A DNA stretch of 45,402 nt from Lachnospiraceae bacterium (GTDB lineage: Bacteria; Bacillota; Clostridia; Lachnospirales; Lachnospiraceae), in NCBI GenBank assembly GCA_017438775.1, contig JAFRUR010000095.1:1-45402 (forward strand). Direction: 5' to 3'. A model generated the notes under the pieces. The model did no database searches. It worked only from the letters and a program-made list of their open reading frames with translations, and was not told the DNA's origin. This document shows, one piece after another, positions 22,971-31,795 of this stretch (position 1 is its first letter; each line of letters opens with the position of its first letter). The position numbers and the translations under genes were made by a program.

Positions 22971-24035
22971 GTGCCGGAACTGGTGAGGGTGGCGCTGGAC
23001 GCCATGGGCGGGGACAACGCCCCGCAGGAGATCGTGAAGGGCGCCCTGATGGCGCTGGAGAAGAGCCGGAATCTGAAAGTGTTCCTGGTGGGCATCCCCG
23101 AGAAAATCGAACCCTTCCTGGGCGATGCGTCCCGCTTTGGAGACCGCCTCACGGTGGTGCCCGCGTCTGAGGTCATCACCACGGAGGAGACGCCGGTCAT
23201 GGCGGTGCGCCGCAAGAAGGATTCCTCCATCGTGGTCGGCCAGCGGCTGGTGCGCGCGGGCGATGCCGACGCTTTCGTCTCGGCCGGATCCACCGGCGCC
23301 GTCCTCGTGGGCGGCATGGTGCACGTCGGACGCATCCGCGGCGTGGAGCGCGCGCCCCTGGGGACCCTGATTCCCTCGGAGCGGGGCCCGGTGCTCCTGA
23401 TCGACGCCGGCGCCAATGTCGACGTCAAGCCGGAGAACCTCCTGCAGTTCGCCCGCATGGGCTCTGTGTACATGAGCCTTTCCTGCGGCATCGGGCATCC
23501 CCGCGTCGCTCTCGCGAACATCGGCGTGGAGGAGGAGAAGGGCAACGCCCTCGTCAAAGCGGCATCCCCGCTCCTGGCCGCACAGGAGGACCTGAACTAC
23601 ACCGGCTACGTGGAATCGCGCGAGATTCCCGCGGGCGGCGCGGACGTCGTTGTCTGCGACGGCTTTGCCGGAAACCTGATGCTTAAGATGTACGAGGGGG
23701 CCGGCGGCACGCTGCTTGCGGTCCTCAAGAAGACGCTTAAGAGCAGTCTCAAAAACAAGATCGGCGCAGCGCTCATCCAGAAGGATCTGCGCGCGGCCAT
23801 GAAGACCTTCGACTCGTCGGAATACGGCGGCGCCCCGATGCTGGGCCTGGCCGGACTGGTGGTCAAGGCGCACGGAAGTTCAAAGGCGAAGGAGATCTGC
23901 AACAGCCTGCTGCAGTGCAAGACCTTCCAGGAGCAGCATATCGGAGAAGCCATTACAAAGCTGTTTTCGGCCGAAGAGCCGGGAGAGGAGAACGAACATG
24001 GAATTGGAAAGACTGAAGGAAATCATCGCGGATAA
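22971..24035 (+). CDS. plsX: Phosphate acyltransferase PlsX
   Basis: Converts acyl-ACP to acyl-phosphate, the donor for PlsY. 354 residues. Family motifs: ALDAMGGDNAPQEIVKGA, SAGSTGAVLVGG, IDAGANVDVKPENLLQFA, GNALVKAASPLL, VCDGFAGNLMLKMYEG. Start GTG 22971 follows AAAAAAGGAGGATATCC. The C-terminus extends past the usual end, and the last 38 bases overlap acpP, so the final dozen residues are coded by the acpP start region in another frame. Confidence 0.97.
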   Translation: MPELVRVALDAMGGDNAPQEIVKGALMALEKSRNLKVFLVGIPEKIEPFLGDASRFGDRLTVVPASEVITTEETPVMAVRRKKDSSIVVGQRLVRAGDADAFVSAGSTGAVLVGGMVHVGRIRGVERAPLGTLIPSERGPVLLIDAGANVDVKPENLLQFARMGSVYMSLSCGIGHPRVALANIGVEEEKGNALVKAASPLLAAQEDLNYTGYVESREIPAGGADVVVCDGFAGNLMLKMYEGAGGTLLAVLKKTLKSSLKNKIGAALIQKDLRAAMKTFDSSEYGGAPMLGLAGLVVKAHGSSKAKEICNSLLQCKTFQEQHIGEAITKLFSAEEPGEENEHGIGKTEGNHRG

Positions 24036-24222
24036 GCTGAATGTCAGCCCCGAGGACGTCGTCCCTGAAGCCTCATTCGTGGAGGATCTGGAGGCCGATT
24101 CCCTCGATCTTCTGGACGTGGTCATGGCCATCGAGGATGAGACCGGGACCACCGTGCCGGACGAGCAGCTGGCTTCTCTCAAGACCGTGGGAGACGCCAT
24201 TGAACTTCTGAAAAACCTGTAA
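23998..24222 (+). CDS. acpP: Acyl carrier protein
   Basis: 74-residue acidic four-helix carrier. The phosphopantetheine serine lies in EADSLDLLDVV (DSL motif, S36-S37 region). ATG 23998 has GAGAGGAG eight bases upstream, all inside the plsX coding end. Carries acyl chains for fatty acid synthesis and supplies PlsX. fabD and fabG, which separate plsX from acpP in bacilli, are absent here. A long hairpin follows before rnc. Confidence 0.97.
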   Translation: MELERLKEIIADKLNVSPEDVVPEASFVEDLEADSLDLLDVVMAIEDETGTTVPDEQLASLKTVGDAIELLKNL

Positions 24223-24232
24223 GCAGCGGACA

Positions 24233-24262
24233 GACCGTCTCCGGCTTGGACCGGAGGCGGTC
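24233..24262 (+). other. 12-pair hairpin between acpP and rnc
   Basis: GACCGTCTCCGG (24233-24244) pairs with CCGGAGGCGGTC (24251-24262) along its whole length with one G-U pair and a six-base loop. No T run follows. It lies 50 bases before rnc, where RNase III mRNAs in other bacteria carry a self-cleaved stem, and may serve for processing. Confidence 0.6.
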
Positions 24263-24312
24263 GCCTTGCGCGGTGCGTCCGGCATCTGCCGGTGCACGGC
24301 CGGAGCAGATCA

Positions 24313-25002
24313 ATGACAGAAAACCATCAGGAGCTGGAGGAGCGCATCGGCTATGCGTTCCGGAATCCGGAACTTCTGCACACGGCGCTCATCCACAGTT
24401 CCTACGTGAACGAGCACGGTCTGACGCGCCTTGAGTGCAACGAGCGCCTGGAATTCCTGGGCGACGCGGTGCTGGAGCTCCTCTCCAGTGAACATCTCTT
24501 TTTTGCCCTCCCCGATTCCCCGGAGGGACAGCTGACCACGCGGCGCGCGTCCATGGTGTGCGAGCCGACGCTGGCCATCTGTGCCTCGCGCATCGGGCTG
24601 GGTGACTTCCTGTATCTGGGAAAGGGCGAAGAGGCCGGAGGCGGCCGCACCCGGGCATCCATCACGTCAGACGCCCTGGAGGCCCTCATCGGCGCCGTCT
24701 ATCTGGACGGCGGCTTTTCCCGGGCAAAGGAGGTCGTGGAGCGGCTGGTCCTCACCGGCATAGAGGAGGCGGAACTCTTCCGTGACTCCAAGACGCGTCT
24801 GCAGGAGTATGCGCAGGCCCGCGGGCTGGAACTGACCTACCGCATCGTTTCGGTGACCGGTCCCGCCCACCACACCGTTTACACGGCCGAGGCCCTGCTC
24901 TCCGGCAATATCGTCGGAGCCGGCGAGGGCTCGTCCAAGAAGAACGCGGAACAGCAGGCCGCCTTTGAGGCCCTCAAGAAACTGAAAGAACAGGATACCT
25001 GA
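24313..25002 (+). CDS. rnc: Ribonuclease III
   Basis: Double-strand-specific endoribonuclease for rRNA and mRNA processing. 229 residues. Signature NERLEFLGDAVLELL with catalytic acidic residues, second acidic site in SDALEALIGAVYLDGG, and a C-terminal dsRNA-binding domain (DSKTRLQEYAQARG to GSSKKNAEQQAAFEAL). ATG 24313 (GGAG seven bases upstream) is preferred to an in-frame start at 24292. smc begins two bases after its stop. Confidence 0.97.
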   Translation: MTENHQELEERIGYAFRNPELLHTALIHSSYVNEHGLTRLECNERLEFLGDAVLELLSSEHLFFALPDSPEGQLTTRRASMVCEPTLAICASRIGLGDFLYLGKGEEAGGGRTRASITSDALEALIGAVYLDGGFSRAKEVVERLVLTGIEEAELFRDSKTRLQEYAQARGLELTYRIVSVTGPAHHTVYTAEALLSGNIVGAGEGSSKKNAEQQAAFEALKKLKEQDT

Positions 25003-25004
25003 AC

Positions 25005-28000
25005 ATGTATCTGAAATCCATCGAAATGCAGGGCTTCAAGTCCTTCGCCCAGAAGATCGTCCTGGAGTTCAAGAGCGGCGTGACCGGCATCGTCGGTCCC
25101 AACGGCTCCGGCAAAAGCAACGTGGCCGACGCCGTGCGCTGGGTGCTCGGAGAACAGAGCGCCAAACAGCTGCGCTCCTCCAACATGCAGGACGTCATCT
25201 TCGCCGGGACGCAGAGCCGCAAGCCGGTCAGCTTCGCCAGCGTGGTCATCACCTTCGACAATACGGACCGCACCCTGGCCTACGACGCGGATGAGGTCGT
25301 GGTCGCGCGGCGCGTGTTCCGCTCGGGCGAGAGCGAGTACCAGCTGGGCGGCTCCACCTGCCGTCTGCGCGACATCCTGGAGCTTTTTTACGACACCGGC
25401 ATCGGCAAGGAGGGCTACTCCATCATCGGGCAGGGACAGATCGACCGGATCCTGTCGACCAAGCCCGAGGAGAGGCGGGAACTCTTTGACGAGGCCGCCG
25501 GCATCGTCAAATACAAGAAGCGCAAGATCGTAGCGGAGCGCAAGCTCGAGAAGGAGAACGAGAGCCTGGTGCGCGTGAGCGACATCCTGGGCGAGCTCGG
25601 GCGCCAGGTCGGGCCGCTGGAGCGGCAGGCGGAAAAGGCCAAAGAGTACCTGTCCCTCAAAGAAGAACTCAAGCTCTTCGAGGTCAACCAGTTCCTGCTC
25701 TCGCAGGAGCGCCGCGCGAAGGCCCTGGAGGAGATCGCAGGCAATCTGAAGATCGCGTCCGAGGACCTGGCCGGCGTGCGCATGGAGACCGAGGTCCTGC
25801 GCCGTCAGCACGAGCAGCTGGACGAGGAGCGCCAGGAACTGGACGAAGTCCTCGCGCAGCAGAGAGAGACCCTGCACACCCTGTCGGTCCGCAAGGAGGC
25901 CGCGGAGGGCCAGATCGGCGTGCTCCGCGCCCGCATCGAGACCGAGGAGATGAGCCGGGCCCACTACGAGAGCCGCCGCGCCGCGATCGCGGAGGAGGCG
26001 GAGGAGAGGAACCGCGCCAAGGCCGCCCTGAACGAAGAACAGACCAACTTAAACCGCGCGCTGGAGGAACTGGAGGAGGAGAGCATCGACGCCGACAGCA
26101 AGGTCCGCGCCGCGGAGGAAAAGATCGCCTCCCTGGAGGAACTGATCCGCACCTCCCGCGAATCGATGCTGTCCGCGATCCAGGGCCAGGCCGACCTGCG
26201 CACCCAGCGTCAGCATTACGAGACGCTGATGGAGCAGAGCCGTCTGCGCCAGAGCGAGCTGTCCGGACGGATACTGCGCCGCGCCGCGGAGGAGGAGGCC
26301 CTGCGGGGCCGCATCGCAGAGCTGGAAGAGGCCATCGCCGGTCTGGACCGCGACGGCGCCGCCCTGTACGAGCGCCTGGACGGCGGCCGCGCCGAGGCGG
26401 AACAGATCCGCGAGGCCCTGGCTGCCGGAGAAAAGGAGGCGGAGGCCTCCCTGCAGGAGCATCACCGCATCCGGGCGCGCCTCGAGAGCCTGGTCAACCT
26501 GGCCGAGCGCTACGAGGGCTACGGCGGCAGCGTCCGCGCCGTCATGGAGGAGAAGGGCCGTCTGCGCGGAATCGTCGGCGTAGTGGCGGACCTTGTCAAG
26601 ACGGATCAGAAATACGAGACCGCGATCGAGACTGCCCTGGGCGGCGCTCTCCAGAACGTGGTCACGGAGACGGAAGCGGATGCGAAGCGCGCCATCGCCT
26701 TCCTGAAGGAGGAGAGGCGCGGCCGCGCGACCTTCCTGCCGCTGGATGCCGCGCGTGAAAACCGGCCCTTCCCCCGCACGGAGGCCCTGAAGGAAGAGGG
26801 CGTTCTCGGGACGGCGGATTCGCTGGTGCGCTGCGACAAAAACATGACGGACATCGTCCGTTCGCTCCTGGGCCGCACGGCCGTGGTGCGCGACATGGAC
26901 CGCGCCCTGGCCATCGCCCGCAAATACAGCTACGGTTTCCGCATGGTCACCCTGGAGGGAGAACTGCTCCAGCCGGGCGGCTCGATCACCGGAGGCGCGT
27001 ATAAGAACAATTCGAACCTGCTGGGCCGCCGCCGTGAGATCGCGGAACTGACGAAGAGAAGCGAGGAGACAGAGGCTGCCCTGACGGCGGTGCGCGCCGC
27101 GCAGGAGAAGCGCGAGGAGACCCTCGCCGCCCTCGCTGCGCAGGAGGAGGAGATCCGGGCTGCGCTGCAGGAGAAGCAGATCGAGAAGAACACCCGCGTC
27201 ATGGAAAAGTCCCAGGCGGAGGAACAGCTGGAAGGGCTGCTTTCGCGGGACCGCGACACGGATGTGGAAAACCGGGAGATCACGGAGCAGCTTGCCCGCA
27301 TGCGCGAACAGGAGGAGGAACTCCTGCGCAGGACCGGGGAACTGGCCGGAGCGCAGCAGGCGCACGAGGAAGCCTCCGCGCAGGCGGAGAGCGATTTGGC
27401 TGCGGTGCGTGAGGAGCGCGAGGAAGTGACCCGCGCGCAGGCCGAGGTCCGCGCCAGGCTGGGAGGAATGTACTCCCGCATGGACTCTTTGAACGAAAAC
27501 CTGGACCGCATCGCCCAGGAGGAGAAGAAGGTCGAGGAGGAACTCGCTGTTATCGGCAGCGGGAGCGAGAGCTCCCAGGCCTCCGGCGCCGCGCTGGAGG
27601 AAGAGATCGGGCGCTGCAGGACGCAGATCGAGACCGCGGAGGACTCCATCGCCCAGCTGACAGCCCTGATCGCGCGCAACGAGGAAAAGCGCCAGAACCG
27701 CCTCGCGGAGCAGAAGGAGATCTTCGGGCGCCGCGACGCCTCCATGGAGCGCCAGACGACTCTGGAAAAGGAGGTCTACCGCCTCGAGACCCAGAAGGAG
27801 CGCGAGGAGGAGGCCGCGGAGCGCCAGGCTGCCTACCTGTTCGAGGAGTATCAGCTCACCCCTTCCGAGGCCCGGTCCCTGAAGAAAGAAGATTTCACCT
27901 TGAGCCAGGTGAGCGCGCGCGTCTCCTCTCTCAAGAATTCGATCCGCGCCCTCGGCAACGTCAACGTGAACGCCATCGAGGAGTACCGCGAGACGTCGGA

Positions 28001-28556
28001 GCGCTACGAATTCCTGAAGAACCAGCACGACGACCTGGTCAAGGCGACCGACAGCCTGCGCGAGGTCATCCACGGGCTGGAGGAAGGCATGCGCAAGCAG
28101 TTCCTCGAAAAGTTTGCGGAAATTCAGAAGGAGTTCAACGTTGTCTTCGGAGAGCTTTTCGGAGGCGGACAGGGAAGCCTGGAACTGATGGACGACGGCG
28201 ACGTACTGACCGCGGGCGTGTCCATCATCGCGCAGCCGCCGGGAAAGAAATTGCAGAACATGATGCAGCTGTCGGGCGGAGAAAAGGCCCTGACGGCCAT
28301 CAGCCTGCTGTTTGCCATCCAGAGACTGAAGCCGTCCCCGTTCTGTCTGCTCGACGAGATCGAGGCGGCTCTGGACGACGTCAACGTCAATCGTTTTGCC
28401 CACTACCTGAACCAGCTCAAGGAGAAGATCCAGTTCATCGTGATCACGCATCGCCGCGGCACCATGACCATCGCGGACCGGCTCTACGGCATCACCATGC
28501 AGGAGAAGGGCGTCAGCAGTCTGGTCAGCGTGGACCTGACCGATGCGGAGGAATAA
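25005..28556 (+). CDS. smc: Chromosome partition protein SMC
   Basis: Condensin ATPase, 1183 residues, full length. Walker A GPNGSGKSNVADAVRW at 31-46; coiled-coil to about 500; hinge around 505-660 (YGGSVRAVMEEKGRLRGIVG in parts, GGALQNVVTETEADAKRAI); second coiled-coil; ABC signature LSGGEKALTAISLLFAIQ and Walker B FCLLDEIEAALDDVNVNRFA near the end. Sits between rnc and ftsY as in other Bacillota, with gaps of two and three bases. The high GC content makes a very long open frame on the other strand here, which is not a gene. scpA/scpB are not in the window. Confidence 0.98.
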   Translation: MYLKSIEMQGFKSFAQKIVLEFKSGVTGIVGPNGSGKSNVADAVRWVLGEQSAKQLRSSNMQDVIFAGTQSRKPVSFASVVITFDNTDRTLAYDADEVVVARRVFRSGESEYQLGGSTCRLRDILELFYDTGIGKEGYSIIGQGQIDRILSTKPEERRELFDEAAGIVKYKKRKIVAERKLEKENESLVRVSDILGELGRQVGPLERQAEKAKEYLSLKEELKLFEVNQFLLSQERRAKALEEIAGNLKIASEDLAGVRMETEVLRRQHEQLDEERQELDEVLAQQRETLHTLSVRKEAAEGQIGVLRARIETEEMSRAHYESRRAAIAEEAEERNRAKAALNEEQTNLNRALEELEEESIDADSKVRAAEEKIASLEELIRTSRESMLSAIQGQADLRTQRQHYETLMEQSRLRQSELSGRILRRAAEEEALRGRIAELEEAIAGLDRDGAALYERLDGGRAEAEQIREALAAGEKEAEASLQEHHRIRARLESLVNLAERYEGYGGSVRAVMEEKGRLRGIVGVVADLVKTDQKYETAIETALGGALQNVVTETEADAKRAIAFLKEERRGRATFLPLDAARENRPFPRTEALKEEGVLGTADSLVRCDKNMTDIVRSLLGRTAVVRDMDRALAIARKYSYGFRMVTLEGELLQPGGSITGGAYKNNSNLLGRRREIAELTKRSEETEAALTAVRAAQEKREETLAALAAQEEEIRAALQEKQIEKNTRVMEKSQAEEQLEGLLSRDRDTDVENREITEQLARMREQEEELLRRTGELAGAQQAHEEASAQAESDLAAVREEREEVTRAQAEVRARLGGMYSRMDSLNENLDRIAQEEKKVEEELAVIGSGSESSQASGAALEEEIGRCRTQIETAEDSIAQLTALIARNEEKRQNRLAEQKEIFGRRDASMERQTTLEKEVYRLETQKEREEEAAERQAAYLFEEYQLTPSEARSLKKEDFTLSQVSARVSSLKNSIRALGNVNVNAIEEYRETSERYEFLKNQHDDLVKATDSLREVIHGLEEGMRKQFLEKFAEIQKEFNVVFGELFGGGQGSLELMDDGDVLTAGVSIIAQPPGKKLQNMMQLSGGEKALTAISLLFAIQRLKPSPFCLLDEIEAALDDVNVNRFAHYLNQLKEKIQFIVITHRRGTMTIADRLYGITMQEKGVSSLVSVDLTDAEE

Positions 28557-28559
28557 GGC

Positions 28560-29438
28560 ATGGGTTTTTTCGGTAAACTGTTCAGCTCCCTCGCGGATGC
28601 GTTTTCGCAGATCGACGACGAGTTCTACGACGAACTCGAGGAGCAGATGATTTTGGGAGACGTGGGCGTGGAGACCTCGGAGAGAATCATCGAGGAACTG
28701 CGCACCAAGGTCTTCGACCGCCGCATCATGCGCACGAGCGACTGCCGCGAGCTCCTCAAGGAGGCAGTGCGCGAGCAGATGCAGCCCGACGAGCACGCAT
28801 ACGATTTCGAGAACGAGCGCAGCGTGGTGCTGGTCATCGGCGTGAACGGCGTCGGGAAGACCACCAGCGTCGGGAAGATGGCCGCGATGTACAAAAACGA
28901 GGGCAAGCGCGTGCTGATGTGTGCGGCCGATACCTTCCGCGCGGCAGCCATCGAGCAGCTCACGGAGTGGAGCCGCCGTGCCGGCGTGGAACTGATCGCC
29001 CAGAGCGAGGGATCCGATCCCGCAGCCGTGGTCTTCGACGCGGCCCGCGCCGCGGCATCCAGGCGCACGGACATCCTGCTGGTAGACACCGCGGGACGCC
29101 TGCACAACAAGAAGAACCTGATGGAGGAACTGGCCAAGATCGACCGCATCCTTGCGAAGGAGTATGAGGGCGCACGCCGCGAGACCCTGATCGTGCTGGA
29201 CGCCACCACCGGCCAGAACGCCATGTCGCAGGCCCGCCAGTTCATGGAGGCGGCCGACGTGACCGGCGTCATCCTGACCAAGATGGACGGGAGTGCGAAG
29301 GGCGGGATCGCCGTGGCGATCCAGGCCGAGCTGGGGCTTCCGGTCAAGTTTGTGGGCACCGGCGAAAAACTGGCAGATCTGAAGCGCTTCGATCCGCAGG
29401 AATACGTGGAAACGCTGTTCGCGGCGGACGAGGCGTAA
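28560..29438 (+). CDS. ftsY: Signal recognition particle receptor FtsY
   Basis: SRP-family GTPase that docks Ffh-ribosome complexes at the membrane. 292 residues: NG domain only, without the long acidic N-terminal region of enterobacteria. Motifs: GVNGVGKTTSVGKMA, DTFRAAAIEQL, DTAGRLHNKKNLMEEL, TKMDGSAKGGIA, and C-terminal GTGEKLADLKRFDPQEYVETLF. ATG follows the smc stop by three bases. In many Clostridia ylxM-ffh comes next; here the gene after it is unrelated. Confidence 0.98.
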   Translation: MGFFGKLFSSLADAFSQIDDEFYDELEEQMILGDVGVETSERIIEELRTKVFDRRIMRTSDCRELLKEAVREQMQPDEHAYDFENERSVVLVIGVNGVGKTTSVGKMAAMYKNEGKRVLMCAADTFRAAAIEQLTEWSRRAGVELIAQSEGSDPAAVVFDAARAAASRRTDILLVDTAGRLHNKKNLMEELAKIDRILAKEYEGARRETLIVLDATTGQNAMSQARQFMEAADVTGVILTKMDGSAKGGIAVAIQAELGLPVKFVGTGEKLADLKRFDPQEYVETLFAADEA

Positions 29439-29550
29439 GGCAGGAGCAGGAAAGATTATTCGGAAACATTGCGGGCCCGGCACAGGCCGCGGGAGACCTT
29501 CTGACAGAAAGGCTGCTGCGGAAGCGGTTTCGGGATGCAGGAGATAAGAG

Positions 29551-30789
29551 ATGGATGAGAAGGCAGCGGTCCTGACAATGGAACAGTTTGAGGAGGCGGA
29601 AGACCTCGCGAAGCGCCACCTCCTTCAGACGAGACTGATCTACAGCGAATACTACAGCGAGCTCACGGGCAACAAGGTGTACTTCAAGCCCGAGAACATG
29701 CAGGCCACCGGCGCCTACAAGGTGCGCGGCGCCCTGTATGAGGTCGCAAAGCTCACGCCAGAGCAGCGCGCGGTGGGAATCGTCGTTGCGTCGACCGGGA
29801 ACTTTGCCCTGGGCGTCGCTTTCGCGGCGCGCATTTTCAAGGCGAAGGTCACCGTGGTGATGCCGTATGTGACGCCTTTCACGCGCGTCAACCACACGCG
29901 CGACATGGGGGCGGAGGTCATTCTGGAGGGGCAGGATTACGCGCAGGCCAAGGCATATGCCATTCAGATGGCGGAAGAACGCGGCATGACCTATGTTCAG
30001 GCCTTTGACGCGCCCCGCGTCGCGGCCGGTCACGGCAGCATCGCGCTGGAGATCTTCCAGGAGCTCCCCACCGTCGACGTGATGATCGTGCCGGTGGACG
30101 GCGGCGGGATCACGGCGGGCGTCGCTGTCCTGGCCAAGATGCTCAATCCGAACATCAGCGTAATAGCGGCGGAGCCCGCAGGCGCGAACTTCCTTGAAGA
30201 GAGTATGCGCGCCGGGCGTCCCGTGGAGATACCGCGGGTCAACACCATTGCGGACGGCGCCGCTCTGCGCGCCCCCGGAAAGAGCCTCTTCCCGCTCATT
30301 CAGCAGTATGTGGATAAGGTCATCACCGTGGAGGACGAGGAACTGATCGTCGCCTTCCTGGATATGCTGGAGAACCACAAGATGGTGGTCGAGAACGGCG
30401 GGCTCGTGGCCGCTGCCGCCCTGCGCCATCTGGACCTTGAGGGCAAGAAGATCGTTGCCGTCCTGGGCGCCGGCAACATGGATATGATCACCATGGCTTC
30501 CATCGTGCAGCACGGCCTGATCCTGCGCGACCGCATCTTCACCGTGTCCGTGCTTCTTCCGGACAAGCCCGGAGAACTCGCCAACGTCGCAGCCCTCGTG
30601 GCGCAGGAGCAGGGCAACGTCATCAAACTGGAGCATAACCAGTTCGTGAGCATCAACCGCGACGCCGCGGTGGAACTGCGCATCACCATCGAGGGCGACG
30701 GCCCCGAGCACAAGACGCAGCTGGTGCGCGCCCTGGCCGAAAAGGGCTACCGCCCGAAGATCGTGCCCCTGTCGGGCGCCTTCCTGTAA
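29551..30789 (+). CDS. ilvA: Threonine ammonia-lyase-like PLP enzyme with ACT domain
   Basis: Fold-type II PLP enzyme; threonine deamination to 2-oxobutanoate is the family's usual reaction. 412 residues. PLP lysine K57 in MQATGAYKVRGA, cofactor loop PVDGGGITAG, and a C-terminal ACT domain from about 330 (VSVLLPDKPGELANVAALVAQE). Several motifs depart from the common form: STGNFALGVAFA where SAGNHAQGVA is usual, PVDGGG for PVGGGG, and VVENGGLVAAAAL for VVEGAGAV. Substrate is therefore less certain. Start ATG 29551 follows CAGGAGATAAGAG. 112 bases from ftsY; terminator downstream. Confidence 0.85.
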   Translation: MDEKAAVLTMEQFEEAEDLAKRHLLQTRLIYSEYYSELTGNKVYFKPENMQATGAYKVRGALYEVAKLTPEQRAVGIVVASTGNFALGVAFAARIFKAKVTVVMPYVTPFTRVNHTRDMGAEVILEGQDYAQAKAYAIQMAEERGMTYVQAFDAPRVAAGHGSIALEIFQELPTVDVMIVPVDGGGITAGVAVLAKMLNPNISVIAAEPAGANFLEESMRAGRPVEIPRVNTIADGAALRAPGKSLFPLIQQYVDKVITVEDEELIVAFLDMLENHKMVVENGGLVAAAALRHLDLEGKKIVAVLGAGNMDMITMASIVQHGLILRDRIFTVSVLLPDKPGELANVAALVAQEQGNVIKLEHNQFVSINRDAAVELRITIEGDGPEHKTQLVRALAEKGYRPKIVPLSGAFL

Positions 30790-30870
30790 CTGCGGCGGAG
30801 GGCATTTGCGCTGCGTGCAGGACGAATCGGAGAAAGACCCTCAGCACACGTCCCGGTATCACGGTACAGA

Positions 30871-30920
30871 AAAACCCGCAGGAATTTCCGGAAGGAATGT
30901 TCCTGCGGGTCTGCATTTTT
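30871..30920. terminator. Bidirectional terminator between ilvA and the GNAT gene
   Basis: ACCCGCAGGAA (30874-30884) pairs with TTCCTGCGGGT (30900-30910). T5 follows on the plus side (30916-30920), and on the minus side the stem runs straight into T5. The genes converge here. Confidence 0.9.
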
Positions 30921-31021
30921 CTCGGATCAGGACACGAATGAGCCGCCCGTCGGCCATGACCCGGTCAGGGGCGATGCGGACAAATCGTCTGAATAAGCGC
31001 GGGAGCCGGATCGGAGGACAG

Positions 31022-31651
31022 TCACTGGAACAGCTGTCCGGGGAGCTTCAGCTTCTGCTTCGGAGGAAACTCCCGGTCGAAGGCCTCCACGTCGGCATCG
31101 TCCACATAGTATCCCTGCGGCGTCTGATACACGCCGGTTACGCCGGCCAGGTACCCGGGGACGAGTTCGCGGCAGAGGAAGAAGGAATCGTCCGCACCCT
31201 CGGGAAGGTCGTGGTAGCGGATCCCGAACTTCCGGGCATAGTCGAAGCCGCAGGTGCTGTAGAAATCGATGTTTCCCTCAAAGAGGACGGCTCCGTATCC
31301 GAGGGCGGCAGCCTCTTTCAGGGAATAGTCCAGAAGTATTTTTCCGTATCCCTGTCTCTTCAGGTCGTTCGCGATGCAGATCGGGCCCATCGTGAGGACG
31401 TCCACGGCATTTCCTGCGTCGGCTTCGATGACGGTCTTCATAAACATGTTCTGGCCGATCAGCCGGCCGTCCTGCTCCATGACGAAGTCCAGTTCAGGAA
31501 TAAAAGCGGGGTCGTTTCTCAGAACGTGAATGACGTAGTGCTCCGAGCAGCCGGGGCGGTATACGTTCCAGAAGGAATCGCGGACCAGGGTCTCGACCGC
31601 GCGGTAGTCTTCGGGCAGTTCGTGACGAATCACAAAGGTTTTCGTACTCAT
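31022..31651 (-). CDS. GNAT family N-acetyltransferase
   Basis: 209 residues with the acetyl-CoA loop in NDLKRQGYGKILLDYSL and a following GAVLFEGNIDFYSTCGFDYA strand-loop typical of the fold. The N-terminal region TFVIRHELPEDYRAVETLVRDSFWNVY is a common opening for clostridial GNATs. ATG 31651 (GGAG upstream) is preferred to an in-frame extension to 31717. It lies downstream of and in the same direction as the RqcH gene, with a 144-base gap. Substrate is unknown. Confidence 0.88.
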   Translation of the reverse strand: MSTKTFVIRHELPEDYRAVETLVRDSFWNVYRPGCSEHYVIHVLRNDPAFIPELDFVMEQDGRLIGQNMFMKTVIEADAGNAVDVLTMGPICIANDLKRQGYGKILLDYSLKEAAALGYGAVLFEGNIDFYSTCGFDYARKFGIRYHDLPEGADDSFFLCRELVPGYLAGVTGVYQTPQGYYVDDADVEAFDREFPPKQKLKLPGQLFQ

Positions 31652-31795
31652 GGTGAAACTCCTTGAAACTGATGAGACTAAAGGGACAGAAGGCTGTTTG
31701 CGCTTTTCCGGCGCCATTAGGACTGCAGGCTTTGCCGATGGAATGCGGCGCAGGACGAAAGCGCATGACAGAGGATCCGGTTCTGAGGCCGCACC

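Noticed and set aside
26049-29483. 1144-codon open frame on the minus strand opposite smc and ftsY
   Set aside because: It is antisense to two certain genes; long antisense frames are expected where GC-rich third positions avoid stops, and its product has no recognisable domain.
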